Of a stretch of DNA of 64,000 nucleotides, positions 42,411 through 50,946 are shown piece by piece (the first letter of the stretch is position 1; each line of letters begins with the position of its first letter). A model generated the notes under the pieces. It saw only the letters and a list, made by a program, of their open reading frames with translations. It made no database searches and was not told the DNA's origin. The stretch comes from JALZKA01 sp963786495 (GTDB taxonomy: Bacteria > Actinomycetota > Thermoleophilia > Solirubrobacterales > 70-9), in contig CAWAZL010000002.1 of NCBI GenBank assembly GCA_963786495.1, forward strand, positions 1,116,001-1,180,000, given 5' to 3'. The position numbers were made by a program, and so were the translations under genes.

Positions 42411-43038
42411 TTAGTCCGGAGCGAACCGGGCGTGGAGGTGGTTGTCGTGGTTGGCGAGCGGCACAACTACTTCCGGTGGGCCGGTAAGCGGGAGGTTCGG
42501 GCCGACGTACACCGTCACCGCTCCCGCGGCGACGAAGCGGTCGACCAGGTCCTGCGCCAAGCGCGACGTCGACCTCGCCCACGCTGAGCGGAGCGCGCTC
42601 AGCTCCTGACTTCAGCGGGTAGTACACGTCGATGTCGAGCCCGTTCTGATGCGTCGCGTGGCCGATGCCGCCGCCGACCTCGGGCCCGAAATCGCCGCCG
42701 CCGCGCACCGACAGGTCGCCGACCCCGACTCGCGGCGCTTTCGGGTGGTCCCGCGCGAAGCTCGCTGAGGACGCCGAGCGTCGTCCGCACTAGGTCGTCG
42801 GTACCCCAGCGCCGCCAGGTGCGGTTCGGCCGTTCATGGCGGATCGGGTCCCAGGTGAAGAACGCGTGGCCCTCGCCCGGGAAGCGCACCCCGCGCACGA
42901 GCGAGCCCGCTTCGGGCAAGCCGACCGCAACCGAGTGCGGTAGTCGACGCGAGGGCGCTGCGAGCCGGCAGCCGCAGGCTCAGCGGGAGCGGCCGGCGGG
43001 CCCAGGGCGGTCATCAGCGCGATGATCAATGCGGCCAC
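42411..43038 (-). CDS. MepA-like penicillin-insensitive murein endopeptidase (frame interrupted)
   Basis: About 210 residues, exported (GTG start at 43038, hydrophobic AALIIALMTALGPPA). Pieces in order: VAVGLPEAGSLVRGVRFPGE, then FFTWDPIRHERPNRTWRRWG; VGVGDLSVRGGGDFGPE; GHATHQNGLDIDVYYPL with the first zinc His and Asp (HxxxGLDxD); and NHDNHLHARFAPD with the closing H-x-H. These are the landmarks of LAS-type murein DD-endopeptidases. Frames change near 42938, 42757 and 42558, each by one base. It belongs to the most indel-rich part of the window, so it is probably intact in the cell. Confidence 0.7.
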
Positions 43039-43195
43039 GCACCAGATACGGGCGGGCCTGGGGAGGGAGTCCCTGGATCAGTGGCCTAGCCGTTCACCTT
43101 GAAGGCCACGTCAGGCGAAAGGCCGCCCCGAACGATCCGCTTCAAGACTGTGCCTCCCTGCCTCGGTCTTGCGCCGCCTTGTGAGAATGGGGGAT

Positions 43196-43894
43196 ATGGC
43201 GGTCGAGGCTCGTGGGCTCCGGCGCGATTACGGCACCGAGCCGGTGCTTCGCGACGTCTCGCTCAAACTTGCGGCGGGCGAGACCCTGGTCGTGCTGGGG
43301 CCGAACGGCGCCGGCAAGTCGACGCTCCTTCGCATGCTCGCGACGCTCCTGCGTCCCAGCGCCGGCGAGCTCACGGTCCTCGGCGCTGAGATTCCCAGGC
43401 GCGCGTGGAAGGCGCGGGGGCAGATCGGCTACCTCGGCCACGACTCCGCTCCTCTACGCGGACCTGACCCTCACTGAAGCACTCGCCTTTCACGCGGAGC
43501 TTCACGAGGTTTCGGAGCCTCGCGAGCGGATCGGCGACCTGCTTGCCCAGGTCGGCCTCGAGCGGCGGGCAGGCCAGCTCGTGCGAACGCTCTCGGCGGG
43601 CCAAGCGCAGCGCGCCGCCGTCGTGCCGCTGCGTGCTCCACCAGCCCGAGCTCCTCCTGCTCGACGAGCCCGGCGCCCACCTCGACCCCGCGGGATTCGG
43701 CACGGTCGAGCCGCTGATCGGGCGCGCAGTCAGGCGCGACGCGCGTCGTCGTGACGCACGACGTCGAGGGCGGCTTCGCCGACGCGGACCGCGCGCTCGC
43801 CCTGCACAGCGACGGCTCCGTGGCCTACGAGGGCCCTGCCGCCGGCCTCTCGGCCGAAGACGCCCGCTCGATCTACTCGGGGCGTGCCGGATGA
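43196..43894 (+). CDS. ccmA: cytochrome c maturation ABC ATPase CcmA (frame interrupted)
   Basis: About 232 residues, the ATPase of the CcmAB complex that works in heme loading onto CcmE or its equivalent. Walker A is LGPNGAGKSTLLRMLATLL, the signature LSAGQAQRAAV, Walker B PELLLLDEPGAHLDPAG, switch His in VVVTHDVEGGF. One-base shifts near 43447 (GHDS to LLYADLTL), 43625 and 43735 divide these pieces. ATG 43196 follows GGGGGAT. The stop overlaps ccmB (ATGA). Identity as CcmA rather than another ABC ATPase rests on its neighbours ccmB, ccmC and ccmD. Confidence 0.82.
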
Positions 43895-44559
43895 GCGCCG
43901 TGCGGGTCATCTTGATGAAGGACCTGCGGGTCGAGCTGCGGACGCTTCAGTCGCTGCCGGCGATGGCGCTCTTCGCCGTCACGACGTTCGTGATCTTCCG
44001 CTTCGGGCTCGATCGCACTTCGCTGGACGGCAGCCTCGCGACGGGCGTCCTCTTGGTGACGGTGCTGTTCGCCGCGCTCCTGGCGATCAACCGCCTGTTC
44101 GTGGCGGAGCGCGACGAGGGCGGGTTCGACGCGATCAGGCTCGCGCCGGTCGAAGCCACCTCACTGTTCGTCGCAAAGGTGCTCGCGCTCCTTGTCTATC
44201 TGGCGATCCTCGAGGCGATCGCGCTGCCCGTGTTCGCCGGCTTCTTCCTAGACGACGCGGCGGGGCTGCTTCCCGTCGCGGGGATCCTGCTGCTGGTAGA
44301 TCTCGGGCTCGCGGCAACCGGTGCCGTCGTCTCGACGATGGGCGCGAACTCGCGGGCGCGCGACCTGCTGACGCCGCTGGTCCTCCTGCCCCTCCTGATC
44401 CCGCTGATGATCGCCGCGGCGGGCGCCTGCGAGCCGCTTCTTGCCGCCGGTGGTCCCGATTACGACGGGGTTGCCAAGTGGGCGCTCACGCTGGGGCTCT
44501 ACGACGCCGTCTTCCTCCTGGTCGGCTACGCGGTCTACGACTTCCTGATTGAGGACTGA
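43891..44559 (+). CDS. ccmB: heme exporter protein CcmB
   Basis: A 222-residue membrane protein with six segments. It begins MSAVRVILMKDLRVELRTLQ, typical of CcmB, and contains FAALLAINRLFVAERDEGGFD and LAPVEATSLFVAKVL, conserved loops of the family. It pairs with CcmA as an ABC transporter that supports cytochrome c maturation. Starts inside the ccmA stop and ends 62 bases before ccmC. Intact here, unlike its neighbours. Confidence 0.85.
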   Translation: MSAVRVILMKDLRVELRTLQSLPAMALFAVTTFVIFRFGLDRTSLDGSLATGVLLVTVLFAALLAINRLFVAERDEGGFDAIRLAPVEATSLFVAKVLALLVYLAILEAIALPVFAGFFLDDAAGLLPVAGILLLVDLGLAATGAVVSTMGANSRARDLLTPLVLLPLLIPLMIAAAGACEPLLAAGGPDYDGVAKWALTLGLYDAVFLLVGYAVYDFLIED

Positions 44560-44621
44560 GCCGTTTGCAAGCCGCCTGCGATCAGAAAGGTGAGCGCCTT
44601 CCGCGCTCTACGATCTAACCC

Positions 44622-45366
44622 ATGTCGATGCCCAGCCTTAGAGTCCTGGCGTTCGCGACCGTGGCCGTTCTCGGCCTCGCGTTCGCGGCTTGTCTTCTTC
44701 TACGCGCCGCAGGACGCCGACCAGGGGTTCATTCAGAAGATCTTCTACGTCCACGTGCCGATCGCGATCTGCGCCCTGATCGGCTTCGTGGGGGCGGCCT
44801 TTCACGCGATTCGGCACCTCCGGACGGGTGATGCAATCCACGATGTCCGCTCGTATGTCTGGATCCACATGGGCGTGATCTTCGGCACGGCTGCGCTGCT
44901 CACAGGCTCGATCTGGGCGCGTGCCGCCTGGGGCCAGTGGTGGGTCTGGGAGGAGCCGACGCTCGTCTCGTTCCTCATCGTTTATCTCCTCTACGCGACC
45001 TATTACCCGCTCCGCTACTCCATCGCCGACCGTGAGCGCCAGGCGCGCTACGCGTCGGTGTTCGCGATCACCGCGGGCGCGTTCGTGCCGCTCAACTTCA
45101 TGGCTGTGCGCCTCGCGGAGTCGCTCGTCCATCCCCGCGTCTTCGCCACCGCCGACGGCGGCATGCCTGCCGAGATGCTCCTTACCTTCGCCGTCTCCTT
45201 CGTCGGGATGGCCCTTCTCTTCGTCACGCTCACGCGCTTTGAGATGTCGGCCAAGATGACCAAGGGCCAGATCTCCCGCCTGCGCCGCGCGCTTGATTCC
45301 GAAGCCCCCGTGGCTCCTGCCTCTCGAATCGCGCCCACGATCTCAACCGGCGAGGCTTCGGGCTGA
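44622..45366 (+). CDS. ccmC: heme-handling membrane protein CcmC (frame interrupted)
   Basis: About 247 residues with six membrane segments. The tryptophan-rich heme-binding loop is GQWWVWEEPTLVSFLIVYLL, and histidines flank it (FYVHVPIAICALIGF and VWIHMGVIFG), as in CcmC, which passes heme to the chaperone. An FFYAPQDADQGFIQKIFYVH opening appears after one shift near 44694 in a CTTCTTC run. The last 35 residues are a polar tail. Its stop overlaps the next start (TGATG). Confidence 0.85.
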
Positions 45367-45536
45367 TGCCCGCCCTACCCGACGACGATGCGATCAAGTA
45401 CGTGGTCGGCGCGTACCTCGTCTTCCTGGTCCTGCTGCTGATCTACCTGGCGATCATGGCCGCGAAGCTCGAGCGCATGCAGCGCGATCTGACGGAGCTG
45501 GCCGATCTTGCCGAGAGCCGGAAGGAGACCTCCTGA
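45366..45536 (+). CDS. ccmD: CcmD-like small membrane protein
   Basis: A 56-residue protein with one membrane segment (YVVGAYLVFLVLLLIYLAIM) and a charged cytoplasmic helix (AAKLERMQRDLTELADLAES). Its size, single segment and position directly after ccmC match CcmD, which helps release loaded heme from CcmABC. Starts in the ccmC stop and ends right before the hemA ATG. Too short for motif proof; context carries the call. Confidence 0.7.
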   Translation: MPALPDDDAIKYVVGAYLVFLVLLLIYLAIMAAKLERMQRDLTELADLAESRKETS

Positions 45537-46873
45537 ATGGCTGAGGTCCTGGTTCTTGGCGTATCGCATAAGACGGCTCCGCTCGAGCTGCGCGAGCGGC
45601 TGGCGCTCACCGAGGGGCGCGCCGTCGGCGTGCTCGGCGAGCTCGTCGACTTCCGGCGAGATCTCCGAGGCGGCCGCGATCTCGACCTGCAACCGCACCG
45701 AGCTCTACATGTTCGCCTCGGACGCGGTGAATGCGGAGTCGCAGGCGCTGGGCGTGCTCTCGCGCGAGGCCGACATCCGACCCACTGAGCTGGTCTCCCA
45801 CCTTTATTCGATGCGCGGGCCCAGCGCCGCCGACCACCTCTTCCGCGTCACCGCGGGACTCGAGTCGATGATCGTCGGCGAGGCGGAGATCCAGGGCCAG
45901 GTAAAGCGCGCCTACGAGCTCGCGCTGGTCGAGGACGCAACCGGACCGGTCCTGAACCGGCTCTTCCGGGGAGCGCTCGCCGCCGGCAAGCGCGCGCGGA
46001 CCGAGACGGCGCTCTCGGAGCGGGCGCTGTCCGTCCCGCAGGTCGCGGTCGAGCTCGCGCAGCGCACTCTCGGAGACCTCGAGCACCGCACCGTCCTGGT
46101 TGTCGGAGCGGGCGAGACGGCCGAGCTCACGGCTCGCGCGCTAGCCGCGCGGGGATTGGACGCCGTCTTCATCGCCAACCGTCACTACGACCGCGCGATC
46201 GGCATCGCCCAGCGCTTCGGCGGCAGGGCCGTCCGCTTCGAAGAGCTGCCGACGCTGCTCGCCGCAGGCCGACATCGTCGTTTCCTCCACCTCCTCGCCG
46301 CACAACGTGATCGAGCGCGACGCGCTCGCCGAGGTGATGGACGAGCGCGAGGGCCGCCCGCTCCTCCTGATCGACCTCGCGGTGCCGCGCGACATCATGG
46401 CGACCTGCCGCGACCTGACCGGCGTGACTGTCCATGACATGGACGACCTCCAAACCTTGGTCGAGCGGAACACCAGCTCACGCGAGGGCGAGGCGGTCAA
46501 GGCCGAGAAGATCCTGCGCTCTGAGCTCGCGGGCTTCCAGGAGTGGCTGACGGCACAGGAGGTGACTCCCACGATCACAGCTCTGCGCGGGCTCGCGGAC
46601 GAGATCGTCGCGCGGACCCTCGCCGAGAACGAGAGCCGCTGGGAGGGCCTGTCCGAAGCGGACCGCGAGCGCCTTGAGAAGATGGCGAACGCGATCGCCC
46701 GGCGCATCCTGCACGAGCCGACGCTTCGGCTCAAGCGCTCTGCCGCCGACGGGGTGTCGGGCCACGTCCATGCGCTTCGCGAGCTCTTCGGCCTCGACCC
46801 CGGCTCGGACGCCCTGGAGGGCTCGGATGCGGAGGTCACGGAGCTCGACGAGCACCGCCGCAATCGCGGGTAG
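45537..46873 (+). CDS. hemA: glutamyl-tRNA reductase (frame interrupted)
   Basis: About 444 residues, first enzyme of C5 heme synthesis: glutamyl-tRNA to glutamate-1-semialdehyde. VLGVSHKTAPLELRERLALT is the opening; AISTCNRTELYMFAS has the catalytic Cys; HLFRVTAGLESMIVGEAEIQ the hinge; TVLVVGAGETAELTARAL the NADPH site; LLIDLAVPRDIM is next; and a C-terminal helix bundle follows. Shifts near 45655 and 46265 separate the parts. It begins on the base after the ccmD stop and ends 3 bases before hemC. Confidence 0.88.
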
Positions 46874-46876
46874 ATC

Positions 46877-47749
46877 ATGAGGATCGCGACCAGGTCGAGC
46901 GCCCTCGCGCTTGCGCAGGCCGGGACAGTCGCGGAGGCGCTGGGGGGCGCCGAGCTCATCCAGGTCGCGAACGTCGACGGCGACGTCGGCGACAAGGCGC
47001 GCTTTGTGCGGACGGTGGAGGAGGCGCTTCGCGAGGAGCGTGCCGACCTGGGGGTCCACTCGGCGAAGGACCTCCCCGGCGACATGCCCGACGACCTCGC
47101 ACTGGTTGGCGTTCCGGGACGCGAGGACCCGGCCGATGTCTTCGTCGGCCGAGCCGCTGCGCTCGAAGATTTGCCCGAGGGGGCGCGCGTGGGCACCGCG
47201 AGCCTCAGGCGCCGCTCGCAGCTGCTGGCGATCCGGGCCGACCTCGAAGTGGTCGAGGTGCGCGGCAACGTCGACACGCGTCTTCGCAAGCTGGCCGACG
47301 GCGAGATGGACGGAATCGTCCTCGCCGCCGCCGGGCTCGTGCGGCTTGGACGCGCAGGCGAGATCGCCTTTCGCTTCGGCGCGGACCAGATGGTCCCGGC
47401 GCCGGGTCAGGGTGCCTTGGCTCTTCAGGCACGCTCGGGTGACTCGGAGGCCGCGGCCGCTGCGGCGGGGATCTCCGATCACGATGCTCTCGTCGAGTTC
47501 ACGGCCGAGCGCGCCGCGACTCAGATCTTGGATGCGTCGTGCGAGACGCCACTCGGCATCTGCGCCCGCCACCTGGAGGGGACCTTGGCCGTCGCGGGGT
47601 ACGCCGGCCTGCCCGACGGGTCGGAGTGGGTCCGCGACGCGGTGCGCGGCGATCCTGAGCAGCCCGCCTCGCTTGGCGCGGCGCTCGCGGAGCGCATGAT
47701 CGCCGCGGGCGCGGGCGAGATCCTCGAGCGGGCGAAGGAACTGGCGTGA
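46877..47749 (+). CDS. hemC: porphobilinogen deaminase (hydroxymethylbilane synthase)
   Basis: A 290-residue enzyme joining four porphobilinogens. MRIATRSSALALAQAGTVAE opens it, ADLGVHSAKDLPGDMPDDL carries the catalytic Asp, RVGTASLRRRSQLLAIRADL the cofactor-binding arginines, and LDASCETPLGICARH the dipyrromethane cysteine (family norm GGCxxPxG; here ASCETPLG). Slightly shorter than E. coli HemC. Its stop overlaps the GTG of cobA/hemD (GTGA). No frame defect. Confidence 0.93.
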   Translation: MRIATRSSALALAQAGTVAEALGGAELIQVANVDGDVGDKARFVRTVEEALREERADLGVHSAKDLPGDMPDDLALVGVPGREDPADVFVGRAAALEDLPEGARVGTASLRRRSQLLAIRADLEVVEVRGNVDTRLRKLADGEMDGIVLAAAGLVRLGRAGEIAFRFGADQMVPAPGQGALALQARSGDSEAAAAAAGISDHDALVEFTAERAATQILDASCETPLGICARHLEGTLAVAGYAGLPDGSEWVRDAVRGDPEQPASLGAALAERMIAAGAGEILERAKELA

Positions 47750-49252
47750 GCGCGCGAGGGGGCGTGGTGTATCTGGTGGGCGCAGGACCGGGCGATCCGG
47801 GTTTGATGACGGCGCGAGCGCTCGAGTTGATCGCGGGCGCCGACGCGATCCTTTACGACCGTTTGATCCCGGCTGGCGCGCTCGACAGCGCGCGGGAGGA
47901 TGCGGAGCTCGTCTACGTCGGCAAGGCGCCCGGCGACGTCGCGATGAGCCAGGACGGCATCAACGATGCCCTGGTCGAGCGGGCGCAGCGGGGGCTCAGC
48001 GTCGTGCGGCTGAAGGGCGGAGACCCGTTCGTGTTCGGCCGCGGCGGCGAAGAGGCGGAGGCGTGCGCCGCAGCCGGCGTGGATTTCGAGGTCGTGCCCG
48101 GTGTGACGTCGGGAGTCGCCGCACCCGCCTATGCGGGCATTCCGGTGACGCACCGCGACGACGCGTCGGCGGTCGCGTTCGTGACCGGGCACGAGGACCC
48201 GGAAAAGGCCGAGACCGCGCTCGACTGGGACGCCCTCGCGCGCTTCCCGGGGACGCTTGTCCTCTACATGGGCGTCAAGAACCTGCCCGACATCGCCCGG
48301 CGCTTGGTCGAGGCAGGCCGCGATCCGGCCGAGCCGGCTGCCGCGATCGAACGCGGGACGCTGCCCGGCCAGCGGGCCGCGGTGGCGACACTCGAGACCC
48401 TCGCCGGAGAAGTCGAGCGCCAAGGCCTCCGGCCACCGTCGATCCTCCTATTCGGGCCGGTTGCCGCCAGACACGAGGACATCGCGTGGCTCGAGCGCCG
48501 CCCGCTCCATGGCAAGCGCGTGGTCGTGACGCGTGCGCGAGCACAGGCCAGTGGTATGGCGCGGACGCTCGAGTCGCTCGGGGCGGAGGTCGTCGAGCTG
48601 CCGGCGATCAGGATCGAGCCGCGGATCGACACCGCCGAGGTGCGAGCCGCGATCGAGTCGCTCCATACCTACGCGCTCGTCTGCGTGACGAGCCCGAATG
48701 GCGCCCGCCTCCTCTTCGAGGCGATGGCGAGCGCCGGCCGTGACGCGCGCGCTCTCTCGCAGGCGCAGGTCGCCGCGATCGGGCCGGGCACCGCCCGCGC
48801 GCTCGCTGAGCGCGGCGTCATCGCCGACGTCATGCCCGAGCGCTTCGTCGCCGAGGCGCTCGTCGAAGCGCTGGCGGCCTTGCCGGTCGAGGGCAAGCCG
48901 GTGCTGGTCGCGCGCGCCGCGGAGGCGCGGGAGGTCCTGCCGGACGCGCTGCGCGAGCGCGGGGCCGAGGTGGACGTGGTCGCGCTCTACGAGACGGTGC
49001 GCGAGACGCCTGCGCCCGAGGAGATCGAGCGGGCGTTGGAGGCCGACTACGTGACGTTCACATCGTCCTCGACGGTCAAGAACTTCCTCGAGGTGACGGG
49101 CGGCCGGGTTCCCGACGGAGCCCGCATCGTCTCGATCGGCCCGGTCACCTCGGAAACCGCGCGCGAAGCCGGAATCGACGGTTACGATCGAGGCAGGCCG
49201 GCACGATCCGGAGGGGCTGATCGACGCGTTGGTGGAGGATGCGGGTGCTTAA
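47746..49252 (+). CDS. cobA/hemD: fused uroporphyrinogen-III methyltransferase and synthase (frame interrupted at end)
   Basis: About 501 residues. Residues 1-245 are CobA/SUMT: VYLVGAGPGDPGLMTARALE, VVRLKGGDPFVFGRGGEEAE, VVPGVTSGVAAPAYAGIPVT and TLVLYMGVKNLPDIA. From GKRVVVTRARAQASGMARTL onward comes HemD, with VCVTSPNGARLLFEAM, AAIGPGTARALAERG and YVTFTSSSTVKNFLEVTGG. It makes uroporphyrinogen III and then precorrin-2, the branch to siroheme and B12. A one-base shift near 49180 moves the tail to DPEGLIDALVEDAGA, ending TAA at 49252. This fusion is common in actinobacteria and firmicutes. Confidence 0.9.
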
Positions 49253-50096
49253 GAAGGCTTGGGTGGCAGGTGTCGTGGCAATCGGAGGATCGCTGGCGAT
49301 GGCGGGTAGCGCCTCAGCGGCATACAGCTGTTCCTACGACGGGGTATCCGACGCCGCTCACCGTGACTTTGTCGGGATTCGAGGAAGTTGTCGCGCTCAG
49401 GCGCGACGGGACCGACATCGAGATCACGAACGACGTCATGGGCGGCGAGCTCACCTGCCCAAGCTCGCCAGCTGGGCTCACCCCGACGATCAACAACACC
49501 GAGACCATCGAGCTTGAAGGCGCCCGGAGCCGTGGCGCCAGCGGTCGTACTTCGACCTCAAGAAGGGGCCGATGGGACCCGGAACGACAACGGAGTCGCC
49601 GGAGCTTTCCGAGATCGAGATCGACGTGGAGTGGCCCGGACGGGTTCTTCGGCCTGGCGGCGGCAAGCAACGTCGACCGCTACACGTTCGGACGAGTCGA
49701 TCCTCGGCCCGGCGGTGGACGATGAACAACGATTCCGGATGTCGACGCCTTCCTCGGCAGCGACGCAAACAATCCTCCTGCGCGGCGAGGGCGGCAAGGA
49801 CAAGCTGAGCGGCAACGGCGGCCCGGCCTTCATCGGGCCGACTCGACATCTTCATGACAATTGAGGGCGGCGGTGGTGCCGACAAGATCAAAGGCGGGTC
49901 GAGCCGCGACATCCTCTACGGCGAGGGCGGCAGGGACAAGGTCAAGGGCGGCGACGGCAAGGACATCATCGAGGTCGGAAGGGCGGCACGGACAAGGTCG
50001 AGGTGCGGAGCCGGCAACGACAAGGTCGTCGCCGACAGCACCGACAAGATCGCGGGTGACTGCGAGAAACTCACGATTGAGGTCGACGCCACCTGA
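49239..50096 (+). CDS. secreted RTX-like calcium-binding repeat protein (frame interrupted)
   Basis: About 285 residues. A signal peptide from ATG 49239 (WVAGVVAIGGSLAMAGSASA) is followed by a beta-rich part (LTVTLSGFEEVVALRRDGTD, GELTCPSSPAGLTPTINNTE) and then RTX nonapeptides: RGEGGKDKLSGNG, GGGGADKIKGGSSRDILYG, EGGRDKVKGGDGKDIIE, ending KIAGDCEKLTIEVDAT. GGxGxDxLxGG repeats bind calcium outside the cell. At least five one-base shifts occur between 49350 and 50000. It overlaps the hemD end by 14 bases, so it is read from the heme operon, which is odd for a secreted protein. Confidence 0.6.
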
Positions 50097-50106
50097 TCGG
50101 GACGGC

Positions 50107-50833
50107 GTGAGCGCCGCGCCTGCATTCGACGGGCCGACCGTCCATCACCGGCTGACGGACTCGACGAACGACCGCGCGCGCGAGCTTGCGGGCGAGGGGG
50201 CGCCGTCGGGGACGATCGTCATCGCGGACGAGCAGACGGCGGGGCGCGGGCGAACTGGACGGGCAGTGGACGGCGCCGGCGGGATCGGCGCTTCTTTGCT
50301 CGGCGATCCTGCGCCCGCTCGAAGCCCATCACTCGCTGCTGCCGCTGGCGGTGCCGCTCGCGGTGTGCGACGCGGCCGAGGCTCTCGCTCCGGTCGAGTG
50401 CCAGGTCAAGTGGCCGAACGACATCTGGCTCGGCGAGCGGAAGCTCGCCGGCGTCCTGATCGAAGCGCAGGCCGCCGGACTGGGCGGTGATCGGCGTCGG
50501 GTTGAACCTCTCGATTCCCGATGACGGATTCCCTGACGACCTGCGCTGGCCGGCGACGTCGCTGGGGCACGGCGTGGGGGCGGACGAAGCTCTGGAGGCG
50601 CTGCGGGTTGCGCTCGGCAGGTGGACCGCCGCGGGGCCGGAGGAGGTCGTGCCGCGTTCGATGCGCGCGATGCGCTGCGGGGCCGCGAGATTGCCTGGGA
50701 GGGTGCCGGTGGCTCCGGCAACCAAGGGGAGGGCGTCGCCGATGGCATCGACGACCGCGGGAACCTCGTCGTTGTCACCGATGCGGGCGAGCGGCTCTCG
50801 CTCGGCGCCGGCGAGGTCTCGCTGCGCCTCTAA
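50107..50833 (+). CDS. birA: biotin-[acetyl-CoA carboxylase] ligase BirA (frame interrupted)
   Basis: About 240 residues, without the N-terminal DNA-binding domain of E. coli BirA. VHHRLTDSTNDRARELAGEG is the opening; TIVIADEQTAGRGRTGR the biotinyl-AMP loop (GRGRxGR); VKWPNDIWLGERKLAGVLIE the catalytic Lys and KxNDxxx block; VIGVGLNLSIPDDGFP the next strand; GNLVVVTDAGERLSLGAGEV the C-terminal SH3-like cap. Shifts near 50262, 50485 and 50640. GTG start 10 bases after the RTX gene. It attaches biotin to carboxylases, such as those feeding the methylmalonyl-CoA route. Confidence 0.85.
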
Positions 50834-50946
50834 CCAGCGAAGTCGCGGTTACCGCCGCGTGCCGGCGCCTATGACGACTCCGATACGAACGCCGAGCTGA
50901 AGTCGGCCGTGCCGCCGGCTAGTGGCGGCGATCACGACTTCGCGGG

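Noticed and set aside
43086..43145. 19-codon minus-strand reading with an AGGGAGG site and TTG start
   Set aside because: Too short and without homology cue or downstream partner; the gap sits in an indel-rich area.
43143..43171. CAAGAC...GTCTTG inverted repeat upstream of ccmA
   Set aside because: Six-base arms with a 17-base spacer are expected by chance at this scale and have no other support.
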